Position numbers and translations under genes: made by a program | Notes under the pieces: generated by a model | What the model saw: the letters and a program-made list of their open reading frames with translations, nothing else | Told to the model about the DNA's origin: nothing | Databases searched by the model: none | Assembly (NCBI RefSeq): GCF_000276665.1 | Contig: NW_004955464.1 | Span: 101,829 to 165,828, forward strand | From: Chinchilla lanigera | Lineage: Eukaryota > Chordata > Mammalia > Rodentia > Chinchillidae | Length of the DNA: 64,000 nt | Direction of reading: 5' to 3' | Shown: piece after piece, positions 1 through 14,200 of the stretch | Numbering within the stretch: the stretch's first letter is position 1 | Layout: each line of letters starts with the position of its first letter

Positions 1-69
1 GCCTGGCAAGCGCAAGGTCGTGAGTTCGGTTCCAGGTACCGAAGACCAAAAAAAAAAAAAAAAAAAAAT
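1..69 (+). mobile_element. ID SINE, 3' part, cut by window edge
   Basis: Right half of a tRNA-Ala-derived ID element (CTGGCAAGCGCAAGGTCGTG, box-B-like GAGTTCGGTTCC) ending in a run of A. Nearly identical to the copies at 9777 and 18240, so a young subfamily. Confidence 0.9.
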
Positions 70-897
70 ACATGGTACACATACAATGACTGCCCTTAAT
101 TAAGGTCTTATGGTGCAAAGCTCAGTGTCAAGCACACAGAGACAATCAATGTCTATGAAAGTTAAGAACACACAGTAAGTTCCCAACTTATGAATATTCG
201 AATTGCAACTTTCACAGATACTAAAGGACCTTGCATTACATAGATATGAACAAATCGCAGAAGTACCTTACATGACTACCAGACATCATCACAGTTGTGC
301 TGCTGTGTGCTTACTGTACAGTGCAATAGTGTATAGTAAGAGCCCAGGATGTCCAGAAGCAAGAGGAAAAGCAGTGGTGATGTGGAGGTTTGGATTTTTA
401 ATGTTTTACATTGTGTATCTGTATCAAAGGTGTAAAAGACTCACTTTGTCAAACTTATAAACAAATTCAAGTTACCATCATTCTCCTGGAATGGAACTCT
501 TTTATAAATTGGGACTAATGTTTTTTAAAGGAGATACAAACATGAAAGTGAAAAGCATCTTTGTAGTCCAAGATTTACATTTTTTCCAGTTATTTTGGGA
601 TTACCTCTCCTATGTGAAAAACTCTATCTTTCTGAGGCTTCAGCAATCACCCCCTTGAACCCCTAACAGCTTGCCAATTACCTTCATTTGCCACTTGTTT
701 TAATTAAGGAAATTTTATGTATGTATCTATCCATATTCTTAGACTGTAAGTACTTAAAGCAGGAATAACTTATGCCATTTGGTATTTTTAGTAGATTAAT
801 CAGTACCCTCTATTCTCAACAGTACTTATATAATTAATATGATTTTTTAGCTACTAGTTTAACAATCTTACTAAATAATTTCTATGAAGAGTGCTAC
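70..897. other. HOOK1: HOOK1 intron 9 sequence, nothing recognised
   Basis: AT-rich intronic DNA between the ID element and exon 9. No coding exon, RNA gene or identifiable repeat is seen. Confidence 0.5.
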
Positions 898-1064
898 CTG
901 AAGTTTTCTTCCTGTAATTGTTCTAATTGTAACTGTGCATGGAAATACTTTTTTGCAACCATCATATTTGGATCATCAAAAGAGCCATCCAACTGGTCAA
1001 GTTTTTCATTCATCATCTCATTCTCAGAAACCAGTGAATTCTTCTCATCTTGAAGTGTTGTCAC
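898..1064 (-). CDS. HOOK1: HOOK1 coding exon 9
   Basis: 167 nt starting [11 protein letters not shown] and ending EENF plus two bases of Arg. Coiled coil; acceptor TTTTTAG, donor GTAGCA. The next exon lies beyond base 1 of the window. Confidence 0.95.
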
Positions 1065-4000
1065 CTAAAAAGCAAACATACAAGTACAAGGATTAATAGC
1101 AAAAGTCCCCTTAAGAGTTGGGAATTCATGAGTCTAATACAGACTAGGCCATGAAACAAACTTGTTAAATCAAAGTAGATGATTTCTAACAATCCTATGT
1201 TTGGTTCAAACAAAGGAAATCAAGTACCTATTCTTAAAATGTTATATCTGCTATAGTTTTGAGAAGAAATGTTTCTGTGTCCTAAATTTTGAAGGAACGT
1301 CAAATTGAATGAAACGTAAGAAAACTTTTTTGTGTCCAGCTTATGCTGTTCCTACTCAGCCAGTTACCATTTTAGGTTCATAGTAGAAAAATTATCAGTC
1401 ACATATCATGTACTCAAAGGACAAGCACATCTGGTTAATAAATCAATAACAAAAAGCTAAATTATTTACATTTGCACAAGGAGACTGTACTTATTATTTA
1501 AAATAGATAAAAATATCCAAGTACTGAACCATATCAATGTTAGTATCTCAAGTTTTACACACTTTTAAAACAAGTTTGCTTTGCTCCTTGGTTCTATTTC
1601 TTTTGCATTCAAAAAGAACTTCCAAATTTTATGGCTGTAGCTAGACCTCTCATTAGATCAAACATTTATACATGATTTTACTAAGAATTACTTTTGTGAA
1701 AAGTGTCATGTGACATCCACCATGCTATTGTATAAATTTGCTACAATAAATGTTATCTGACAATAAAAGTACTTTCAATTGGTATAATTAATTTCATCAA
1801 GTTATAAGTGTGTGTATCCATCAAGTGTGGATAAGAGCTAAACAGGAAAGTAAAATAAAGCAACTGCCTTGAATACAATAGGCAAATTATAAATACTGTT
1901 CTTTGCTAAAGGAAGCTAAAGAGACCAGGCCTGAAGAATCCCAGAACAGACAACATGAGGCCTCATAAATGATCTAAACTTTGAGTGATCTGAAAACATA
2001 AATAAAACCTAGCCTGAGTTATTTCTTGTAAATGCCAATATTAAAGATAAACAGAACTTAAACTTACCCAGCCCAAGCAACCAACAAATTTAGAATTATA
2101 CAACTAGGGATTTTTGACCAAATAAGGCAACTGTGAGGCTATAACCAATCATATTTCCTTTGCTTTACTTTTGTACCTGCCCTTTAAACTCCTACCCAAT
2201 GGTACCCTCAGTGGCACTCTGGATCCTTCTCAGGTGTAGAGCTCCCTGATTCATGAATCAAATAAACTTTTTAAAATTGTATTATTATACCTCAGTTTAT
2301 TTTTAACATCTCCAAATAAGAAAAGAAAGTTAGGGAACTATCCCTAGGCAGATGATGCGAAGAAACAATGTTCTGTTCCTAAACTGTCGTATAGGCAACT
2401 TGGTTACTATAATCTGTCATGTATAATTCCAAGTGGTTCAGGTAAAACAAAAGAGTGTAAGTTCCTGACCTTTAGACCCTAACAGTAGAAATGTAAATAC
2501 TTACATAAGAGATGTCAAAGGAGCTTTGATAGAACCACACCATAGTGTGTGGATGGGTACAAACAAAAGACTATAGGTTGAATATACCCTATCTGAAATG
2601 ACTGGGACCAGAAGTGTTTCAGATATCAGAGTTTGGAACATTTGTATGTATGTAATTAATTTGTTTCAAATATACCTATGCACACAGCCCGAAGGTAACT
2701 TAATACAACAGTTTTAGTAATTTTCTACATGAAACAAAGCTTGTGTTATTGAAATATCAGAAAGAAATCACTATTTCAGCCACTCATATGAACAATGTTA
2801 TGGCTGTTTGGAATCGCCATTACTCTTGATTTTGAATGTATATGCTACAGATAAGCATTTATTTTACTCCACTCATGCACAGGCATTTATCAGTAATGTA
2901 TTATATACATTTTAAAAGCAATGTGTTTCGCGTAACTAGGCAGCAGTGGCCTCCTTGTCTCACTGATTAAACAACAGCAACAGCATACAATAGCTGCTGT
3001 TAGTCTATGTTGTAATTATATGTCTTGATTAAAATTTTAACTTTTAGTTGAGAAGAAACATCAGAAGCAGTTGATGGGTCAAAAGTAGGTCCTTCAGGGA
3101 TGAGGAGACATCCTACTAGACGGCTTTCTCAAATGCCATCTCTAGAATCTGTGCTGAAGTCTCACTTAGATTTTGTAAACTGATTTCTTGTTCTATTATA
3201 AATACATGCTGTTGTGGTTCTTCACTAAGCCCATAACACAGTTTCATCACATCACCTACAGATGCTTTTCATGCAGTATTAACATCTTCACTGTCACTAT
3301 TAACATGATCACCTTGACTTAGAGCCACTGGTCAATAAAATGGAACCTGTTCAGCATTCTTAAAATCTCTTCTAGGGGCTGAGGGTGTAGTTTAATGGCA
3401 GAGCAAGTGCTTGGCATATACAAGGCCCCAGCACCACAAATCACATGCATCCATGTGCACACACACAAAAACATCTATATACATTTCCAGCTTACTTACA
3501 AGTCTGAAGGTATACTTTTTTAGCTATGTAAGGAGGTCAAACCTTACTTATTCCTCACTTGACATACAAAATCCTTCAGTCACAACTCTGTTCATCATTA
3601 TAAATGAATACAGACATTGCCCAAGGTTTTATCAGGTATACACAACTATGTCTTTTTTCACTGTGTTCCAAGTAATGTCACAGATACACAATCCTTCATA
3701 TTAAACTCCTTCTGAAATCCTTCTATCTCCATGCCTCCCTTCACTGCTGCCAGTGTATTGCTCAAGCAGATGTCTTTTTATTTACCATTCATTGATCTGA
3801 GGATACCCTGCCCTGGTCACATGACTGAATTAATAAAGTTACATTTGGGGGAAAGGATGTGGCATATGTACTATTTTTGTGAGAATTTTAGCTGGAAAAT
3901 GAGCAGAAGAGTTGTCAAGAAATAATAAAATGTTGCAGTCATCCAGTCCAAACTCCCTACAGTGAGCAGAAGCCACGAGTATGAAATGTCTATGAACCAG

Positions 4001-5243
4001 TCAGAAAAAGATGTCCCTGCTGATCCTACTAGTCACCTACTTTGCAGACCTGAGGCTGAGTAGAGCATTAAATATGCAAATGTGTGGAAACTCACCCCTA
4101 GGCTATTACTTGGAATGTTGGGGTGGTTCTAGGTACTCTTTCCACAAGCTCCTATGATGATATATTCGTTAGTTTAACCATGACTTGTGTCTGTCCCTCT
4201 CTGATTGTAATTCCTAAACTTTTCAACCAAAATCAGAAGATCACATATTTTTCATTTTGTGTTACAAGAACATAAATCTTTCAACGCAGAATTTTATATT
4301 CTATGCTGAATGAGAATTTCTCAGAAAACTACATGGGAATCCTGAAACTAGTAGTACCAGAATGGCTCAATCCCTTTTTCTTTGTATAAGAGGTATTTTA
4401 CAGTGAATTTGATCCTATTAGAAAAATAACACATTTCAGGTTCCTTGGGTATGTTTGTGTGTGTGCTACAGTGTGCGTAGCAAAGAGGCACAAAAGAACA
4501 GAGAGAATTTTCCCCACATCTGAGAGAGTTGTAGCATCCAAATACGGAGAACTGTTCTTTTTAAAGATGGAAGTAAGAAGACCTAATTTCTGCAGTCATT
4601 AACCTAAGTCATCAGTCACCGTGACCAAGTTACCTCATTATTCCTTATGTAAAAATCATGGGAATTAAAAATGTTATCCAGCTTTATCATATTTTAGATA
4701 TTCATTCCATCTAGCTAGAACAATGCTACTAACTACACTGGTTCCTTCATCCTTATACATTTCAAGAAACTAGCTCATTATCTGAATAGATAATGCAACT
4801 TCTATATAGCATAAAATGAAGGTGCAATTAATCTTTTCTATACTTTTTTCTAGAGATTACCAAGATTTACAGCATAACTTTCACATTTGTACTTTCATAG
4901 AATAACTACATAAGCAAACATAAATATGTAACATTCAGTGACAGACCCTATCTGAATCCTTTGTATATAACTCATTTAATCCTTAAAATTATTCTAAATA
5001 AATATTATGATGACTCCTTTTCTCAAAAGAGTAAGTTCAAGTACAGAGAAATGAATCTGCTTGACTGAATATGAACAACTAGTAATATGGTCAGGTTATG
5101 AATACAGGGAGCCTATTTTACAGTCTATGCTCTTAAACATCAACTGTTCTTGCTCATGCCACGTTTGTTTATGAATATAAATTTATATATAAATATATCC
5201 ATTGACATATACACATCAGCCAAACAAACAGCATGGAAGATCT

Positions 5244-5274
<31 letters not shown>

Positions 5275-8200
5275 AGTACATAAGTTAGCTCATTTACTAT
5301 TCATAAGCAACTATAAAGTACATATTTTAATTTTGCAATTTTATAAAAAGACAAAACTGAGTCTTCATCAGAATAGCAGAAATCCTCCAATTAGTATGAT
5401 TTTCCCAAAGAAACAGGCCACCAATTTTCAACTCTCAGGGAAAATTACTTCTCAAATTCATGTTTTAATACTGAAGCTTGTAACAAATGCTTTGAATGTC
5501 TTCTCCGTGAAATGAAACCGATCTTCCGTAGCCTGGGCTGTTAGAGTGATGTCAGAGGAAAGAGGTCACTCCTCACCAGGGTTTCCTCTTCCATACCTGC
5601 ATATCCAGTTCTTGGCATCTCTGCTTCAGCTCTTCTTTCTCTGCTTGTGCTTCCTGAAGTTCTTCCAACGCCCTTTTAAGCTGAAATACAAAATGTCACT
5701 CTTACTAAATCATGTTTTAACAAAAACAGAAAAGTACACTCTTCTTAAAACATACACATACACTAATACTAGAAATGGGTTTTAAAATTTACCTATTAAC
5801 AAATTAATGTTAATTTTATTATGTGTGCGGATACTGCCATATTCCCATTAACATTTAAGACTAAGCTTCCACAGAAATAAAATATATTTGAATCCTTATA
5901 AAATAATTTCAAATGATTAGAGGAAGTATATTTTAATTTCATCACAGAAAAAAAATTAGAAAAACATCTGCATTTAAACTAAATTTTAATTAAAAAAATT
6001 TGAAATACTTCTTGAGATGACTAGTCACACTCATGAAAAAAAGATGTCTAAAAATAAAATAACCAGATGTGTAAAGTTGCAATTTTCTCATCTTTTACCC
6101 TTGCCCTTACAATGTAAGACTGGGTTGTACAAGAGGACAGTGAATTTCTCCCCATGTAATATAGTCTTGTAATAGAATCCTTAAGTTGTTGCAGAATTCT
6201 TATGTTGTAACAGTCTCTTCAACCTTAAGTTGAGCTGTCTCTTCAATTTCACGTAAGAGAACAACGATAAAATATCATATTATTAAAACTATAATTAAAA
6301 CCTAGAATATTTTTCAGAAATTTTTTTATCATTTAACTATTTGTGTAACCATCTGATATGGACCAACTGTCAAAAGGAAGGTTTAGTGTTATTCAACTCT
6401 TGGCACATAATCACAAAAACACCATTTGTACATATCCTTCTATTTAAGCCTGATGGAGTAGTTGGTACAGAAACTGTATTACTGTTTTCAACACTGTTCT
6501 CACATACTGAAATACTCACCTGTTGCTCTAATTCCCCAACAGCATCATTTGTAGGAGAGCTCACTATTTCCTTACTCATCAACTGGGAAATTAAAAAAGC
6601 AAAATTAAGTACAATAAGTGATGCTTATAAAGCAAAAACATATTTACTTAAAAGAATGGTAAAATTGTAGCTTTTCCTTGCTTTAATATGATGATCCTTA
6701 GGACACTACTCAAAACAAGTTTTATTAGTGATTTAACTAAATAACAATGTTTGACCTTATTAACGAGGACACTAAGATTATGGAACAAGAGCCAAAGCAA
6801 ACCTCTCCTCCTCTAAAAAAAAAAAAAAGTATTCAAGCATATTAGGGAGGACAGTCTATTTTCTCTTATCTCCTCTGCACTCTACTTCACCTGAGAGTCT
6901 TAGCCTGATATTAAGAATCAGCACTGCATATTATGAATTCTGAATCTTTCTGTATCTTCTGAGATAATCAGAATAGCTTAAATCCAGGCTACTAGGCTAC
7001 TAAACAGAAGTACCAGCATATTTCCTCAGATATCCAACGTTCTGAAAATGCAGATGGTATATATAAACTATAATCTCAGGAAAGATTTCTCTCATTGGCA
7101 GAAAAGAAAAAGAAGGAATTAAAATTCGTATCTGCCTGCAAACTGTTTAACCTGTAGTTAAAGGAACTTGAAAATAGTAATTTATCAAACAGCTTTAGAA
7201 CTAGAGTTACCAAAATTGGGCTTAACGGTTCTTCAAGATATTTTTTTTGAGGGGAAAAAAGGAAAACTCACTAGCTAAAAACAAGTAAACCCACTACAAA
7301 GGGCAAGTTTATAAAAAGAAAAGTTTGTTCACATGAAGACAAAATTTGTATGAAAAGTTCTATGTAATTTGGCTAAAGATTTTTATGCTTACATGAACAT
7401 GATATAACTCACCTCTTGAATAGCAGTCATGACCACATGTTGGACAGACTCTTCCAATGTCATTATATTTTTAATATGCTCTATGATTTAAAAAAACAAA
7501 AATTTCAAAAAAATCTTTTTTTTTACAAAGTCCCTTAACATTCAATAAACAGAATATAAAAATATATAGGCACAAACAGTCCTTTCTGCAAACATATTTT
7601 TCATTGTATGTCCATTTAAAGTAAGTTTAATACATTCATATTATTATTTAATGCTTTAAGATGAGAAAAAAGATATTATAATATTAAAATAATTATGACA
7701 ATAATTATTTAATTCTAGGCCCAGAAAGTTTCATTTACTCCCTACTTAGTTCTTCCCAAGAAAGCTTTCACAGGGACTTATCTGGTCTCTGTAAACTCCT
7801 GCTCAGCATGCACTTTCTCACAAGAAGTTTATTCTACCTGACCACAAACAGACCTGCAGTAAGTCAAGGTGATTATCCTGAGAGTAAGTGAGAAACTCTA
7901 AAGAAGATTCCTGTATGCATTTACAGATTTAAATCCACTTCAACTGCATGTTCCTCAGCTAAAACAACTGTCCCAAAATTCTAAGGACTTACTAGTTTTC
8001 TAATACCTTTATTGTTTCAGTGATGCTTATCTTCATTTGTTAAGTCAGAAATTGTATAAATAGTCTGGTAGGGTATAATATGCATCTAACTAGTAAGTAC
8101 TAAAGGGGAAAAAAGAACAAACTAAGAGGATGCATAGGTGATGGAATTTATTTCATTTAAGTGGATTTCGTAAATAATGAAGAGTTTCAAGTTTGCAAAA

Positions 8201-11200
8201 ATCTTTCTAAAAATAACCTTCTTCATCACAAAGAATACTGTGACTAAACCAGTCCATTCTTGTAACACTGAGACCATTGCAGTACCCTGAAATCATTCTG
8301 AAAATTGATTCCGGAAAGTACCAAGGCATGGAAGCTATTTTTATTCTGGATTTGTTTTGTTTGTAAATTTTAATTAAATTACTAACAGTTTATTTACTTA
8401 TCTGCTCACATGTAAAAACTGAGAACATGTACTTCTAAAAATAAGTCCAATTCGATAGTTCAATATTCTTGATATTTTAAGCAATGAAAATAAACTATTT
8501 TCTTATACTTACTACTTGTTAAACTTTTTTCTTATGTAGCCTGGAATTGAATTTGCTTCCATATATAAGAACAAAATTGCTTAGTAACACTCAGATCTAA
8601 GTAAAAAATATTATATTTTCTACCGAAATTAGCAGGATACAACAGAATCATCATTTTCAGGGAAAATTATAGCTTAAAATGTCAATTATAGCTTAGAGTA
8701 GAAATAGTTCATTAAGTCATAAGAAAACAAAAAAAGATGAAACATATTAAATAAAAACAAAATAGAACCAAAGACAAACAGTTCTTTGGAATAAATAAAA
8801 CTGAAAAACTTGGTAACATTCATTAAGCAAAAGCAAGTTACATATAACCAGTAATTAAAGTAAAACAAAACATTACTCAAAAAAAGTAAAAAGAATAATT
8901 ATAAAAGAAAGCTATTAGATTTATACATGAATTACTTGTCAAACTGTGATTAAACATTTAGGGAGCTTTTAAGATTCAATAAAAAATTAGCCTTTATGTT
9001 CATGAAAAAGTCCAATATACAGATCTTTGACATTCTCTGTAAGTAAAAAACAAAAGCAAATAAAGAAATACTTCCCCTAGAAAAAATATAAATTAGCCAC
9101 TTAATGACAGAGATGCAACAATATAAGTTTTCTGGTATCTAATCCCTGTTTTTTTATGTTGTTACACAGTTGATTTTTATTTTTCTTCTTCTTGAGTTTG
9201 TTCTTACTGAATTTATCCTGTCTTGTAGAATGTGGTCAGTAAAGGTCTATCTTACACACTCAAGCAACTAAATGTTTTTTTCAACCACTCTACCACTGCA
9301 CCACATTCTCAGGTTACAAAGTTTTATAAAGGTAGTATGCTATAACCAAGTTTTGGTGAACCACACAGAAAACAAGAAAACAGCGTTAACACTCTTACCA
9401 CCCCATCTTATGAGCTCCCACAAAAGGGAGATCTAGGTCTGTTCTGGTCATAATTTTATTCCTTACATGCAACGAGAAATGATCTTTTTGTACTCAGCAG
9501 AATCTGGATCACTCTGTTTGTGAATGTAATGGACTGATTCCTTTTATATCATCACACTTATCAGGAGATCCAGGAAGCAGGGATTTAAAAAAGAATAAAA
9601 TATCTGAAGAAGCCTAGATTGTAATTAGCTGAATATTTATTTGTGGAAGACTGAATCAACTGCTCTATCTTACAAAATAGATAATCTATCAGATAAAAAA
9701 GTACAATTTATTGAATATCCACCAAGTTCTAGACACTTGTTATATTAAACTAGAATAAAATTTATATAATTTACTTTTTTTTTTTTTTTGGTTTTTCTCT
9801 GGTACCGGGAACCAAACTCACGACCTTGCGCTTGCCAGGCAGGCGCTTTGCCGCTGAGCTAAATCCCCAGCCCTATATAATTTACTTAATGAGTATCAAA
9901 ATTCAGGCACAAATAGGAAGCTATAGATATAGACCTTTGGGCTGGGGACATAGCTCAGAGGCACAAGTGTGTGCCTGGCAAACGCAAGGTCCTGAGTTTG
10001 ATTCCCAGTACCAAGAAAAAAAACATACAGAGCTTTTTAATGGCAGAGAAGGAACTGAATTTAGATCATCTGGTTTGTATTTCAGGTTGCTTTCTGCCAT
10101 GCTGTAATAGTAAATTTTGATACTACTTTGTAAATGCAATATATATATGATAGCAATGTAGGTTTTTCTCTAGAAAGTAAAAACTTCTGTTGGTTGAAAT
10201 TCACCTACCTTGCTTTTTCTCACAGTTGACCGCACAACCTAAAATAAGCTGAAGCAATCTCCCAAGTTCCACGGAATCTGAACATTCAGTTATTTGGTTT
10301 AAATCAGGAATAAGTTCTTCAGAAATCTGCTGCCCCAAAAACTGCAGTTTCAGAACAGTAAGTTAGATCACTCATTTATATACACTACAAAAAACTTTCT
10401 ATATGTAATTTTAAAAGAAAAATTAATTAGGTACATGGAACAACTCAAGCTAAATCAACAAATGACAAATTAATGGTTATTAATTAAAACCAGCTAGCAA
10501 CAGTCAGGCAATCTCTCAATATTTTAAGTAACCAACTACAAGCAACTATATTTACTTTTTATTTGATTCCACTGTTAGATTCATTTAATTTAAAAAGCAT
10601 ACGATGCAGTCTATTACACAATGTATGTTAAACCAAATGCTTTTTTAATATATAATCAATTAACAAAAAAAACTGCAAGATAAACGACTGCACTTTACAA
10701 ATGAACAACACATCTAATGGATTAATTTTTCCTCACCATTTTTTTCTTTTTAATCTTTTTAAAAGGATTTTGGCATTGAGTAAAGCTTCAAAATGAGTTT
10801 TAGAAATTAAATTAATTCAAAAATTCTAGTGTATTAAAAGTTTTTTAAACTATATATTCACAAATTTAAAAATAGACCAAAAAAAGTAATAATAGAATCA
10901 ACTAAAAAACTGCCAATCATTAAGTAATAATTAAAGAAATTTTATTTGAGAAAATAATCAACTTAATGAGTATCAATATAAAAGGAACTTTTATTCCAAA
11001 TTTAGTATCTAACCTTCAAATCTGATTTACACAAAACTTGTATGTTCTAGTATATGTGCTGCCGAAGGGAGCACAAAACTTGTATGTTCTAAAAATGGCA
11101 ATAATAAAATGCTTCAATTACGAATTATATTCCCATGTCATAAATAAAAAGCCAAGTCATTTTTTCAATGTCAATATAATTATTCTGTATTTGAAGTCAG

Positions 11201-14200
11201 ATACTTTTCATACCTCATGGTAATAACTCACAATTCCTTGAAGGATCTTCTTTAAATTACTAGCCTAATGTGATAAAAGAGTAAGATATGAATTTTTGCT
11301 TCATATTAACAATGAAAGAATATTTATACAAAGATGAGTGATAGTACTTTCCCCTGATATAAGCAACAAAAACAGGACAGAATTCTTCACCAAGAAAATG
11401 TTAAAAATAGTACCATGAGCCTAACAACAGAAATTCAAATTACATGAAATAAATTTAATGGAACTGAAAGGAGAAATGGACAAAAAACCAGTCACTATTA
11501 GAATTAAGAACTGCTCCCCTCTGTAACTGACACAATAATTAGACTGAAAAACTAATAAAATATAAAAGATATACATGGCATATCAACACATTTGATATAA
11601 CCCATATTTACAGAACAACCGTATAATATGTACTTTTCAAGTATACATGGTACATTCATGAAAACACATACCATAGTTAGGTCGTAAAGTAAATCACAAT
11701 AAATGTAAAAGAATTTCTCATACAGGTATGCTCTTAAGCAAAAATATAATTATGTTGAAAAATCAATAAATGAAAGGCATTTAGAATCTGAACTATCTAC
11801 TTATGAATTACTCCTAAGAGAAAAACAGAAATCACATGGGAGATCATCAAATATGTTAGACTAGATGAAAATAAAAGCACGGTATGTGAAAATGTATAAG
11901 ATGTGGCCAAGGCAGAGTTTAACATAAGGGTTAGAACGGGCCTAAAATTGATGTATTTAAGCTTCTACCTTAAAATGCAGAAAAAAAGAGCATATGTGAA
12001 CAGAAGAAAGAAAACATGAACAAAGAGGAAATGAATGAAACAGTAGATAGCTATTAAAAGAAAATAGAAAAATAGAAAAACAATAAATATTAAAGAAATA
12101 TAAACACACTAATTATTAGTAGTAGGACAGATGAAATATCAGTTAAAGAACATATAGTCACTAGTATATTATCAGAATAATCCTGTTATGAATCACTGAA
12201 TGCCAACAAATTAGACAACTTACATGAAAGCAATATATACAAGACACAACAAAACAGAAAAGGGTTTTAAAGACAGAGAAACAGTTTTGCAGTTTTTTTT
12301 ATTTTAAAAATTAAAAAAAAAACAATGAAGACAAAATCAAAACAAAACAAAAAACAACGAAAATGATACATGACCTCAAAACAAAATGATAGGAATTAAC
12401 AACGGTTGCTGCATTACATACTGTTATCTTCAACGAAGCTGCTCAGTCCACCAGACATAAGAATGTAAGACTGATCAAACAATCAAAGACAGTAGTAACA
12501 AGTAATTAAAAAAAAAAAATTGGAAATGATGCAGAGCTTCACCATACAAGATGGTAGGAGTTCAACAATGGTTCTTATACTGCCTATTGTTGTTTTCAGA
12601 TCAGTCATTTTGATTACCAGATTTAAGAGTGCAAAATTGGTCAAGAAAAAAAGAAAATTTTAAGCATTGACCATTCCTTTCAATAAACAACAACCATCAA
12701 CACTACACCTATTCCAACTATCCCTGTATATTCATATTAATTTTGTTTTTCACTTTAAAAAGAAAAAAAAACCAAAATAACAAAAACAAATTAAACATAT
12801 ATTTACACAACTCAGTAAGTCGTCTCTGAAACTTTCCCAAGAGAAATTACATGTTTAAGAAAAACTGATACACACGTATTCATTGCTGCTGAATTCATTA
12901 ACAAACCCAGAAACAATTCAAACAACTATCAACCAAATAGCTAAGCAGATCATGGTATATCAATATAATGAAATACACAGCAAAAAATCCACAAAGTTTC
13001 CACTAATAAACCAACATTATCCCAAACATTATTCTAAATGAAAAATGCTACACATAAATAATACATTCTGCACAGGTCCACTCATATGGAGCTCTAAACA
13101 TGGAATCTATAGGGACACAAAGCAGATCTATGGTAACTAGACGTCAGAACAGGGCTGAAGGATAACTGTGAAGAGATCTAAGTACACGTTATTGGTTAAT
13201 GAAAATTTGTTTCTTTATCTAATTATGATGGTAGTTACATGCAAACATACATGTGTCAAAACTTCAACTGTACACAATAAAATGTATTCACAAATTCATT
13301 TTTGAAAAAGATGTAGTTGAGTTTAGGGTTAATTCTAGGACTACTGTTTGGATCAATTGCTACTCCCAGTCATACCTTTATTCTCCAGTTATCCCCGACA
13401 TCCTCTTTAATTCGACTTAACCAAGATTCATTGAACCAAGCAACATCACTAAAACAGAAGTATAAATGTTAAACATTAAAATATTTTTATTACTTAAAAT
13501 ATCAAATTGAATTAACGGGGAAAGTTAAAAGCTTACAGCCTATCCTTATAAAATTAGTAAAAATCTGAATGAGCCCAAAGAATGTTTTGTGATTCTTACG
13601 GATTTCATTTAGGCTTGCATATTAAATTATTTATGTCATTAACACCTCCAATTTAATAAACATTTATTAAATATTTAATGTTGGACATCCTGCTAGCAGA
13701 GAGATCTAAAGGTAACAACCCTGAAAGGCTAAGTAGAAAATGAACATTTTAATGAGTATACAAGTATCATATTTTATTTAAACATCATAGTAACTTGATG
13801 AAGGATATATTACTATTTTCAATCTTTCTATCTGGGAAACTGGGTACAAGAAAGGCTAGGTCATTTACCCCAACTGATGCTGGTACATGGCAAAGTGTAA
13901 AATAAATCAATATGACTGAGTATATAAGTTTCAGAAAGCTATAAAGGTAAGTTAGATATTAACCAGAAGTCCTATATTGACACTGAAGATCAGGACAAGT
14001 AACTACTATACAAAGTTTTTATGTATTTAATAGGGTTTTAAAGGACAACTGACTGGGGCTACGGATATAGTTCAGCAGCACAAGTGCCCATTAGTACTAG
14101 CCTGACTGAAATTTGTATTCCAGGCTGCAGTCCAAGAGGCTGTAAGTCCCGATCCCAGACTTTGCCTCTCTTGTTTTTCTTGTCTTTCTTTTCCTTATCA

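Noticed and set aside
5150..5515. 121-codon open frame
   Set aside because: It crosses a CA microsatellite in HOOK1 intron 8 and has no family similarity.
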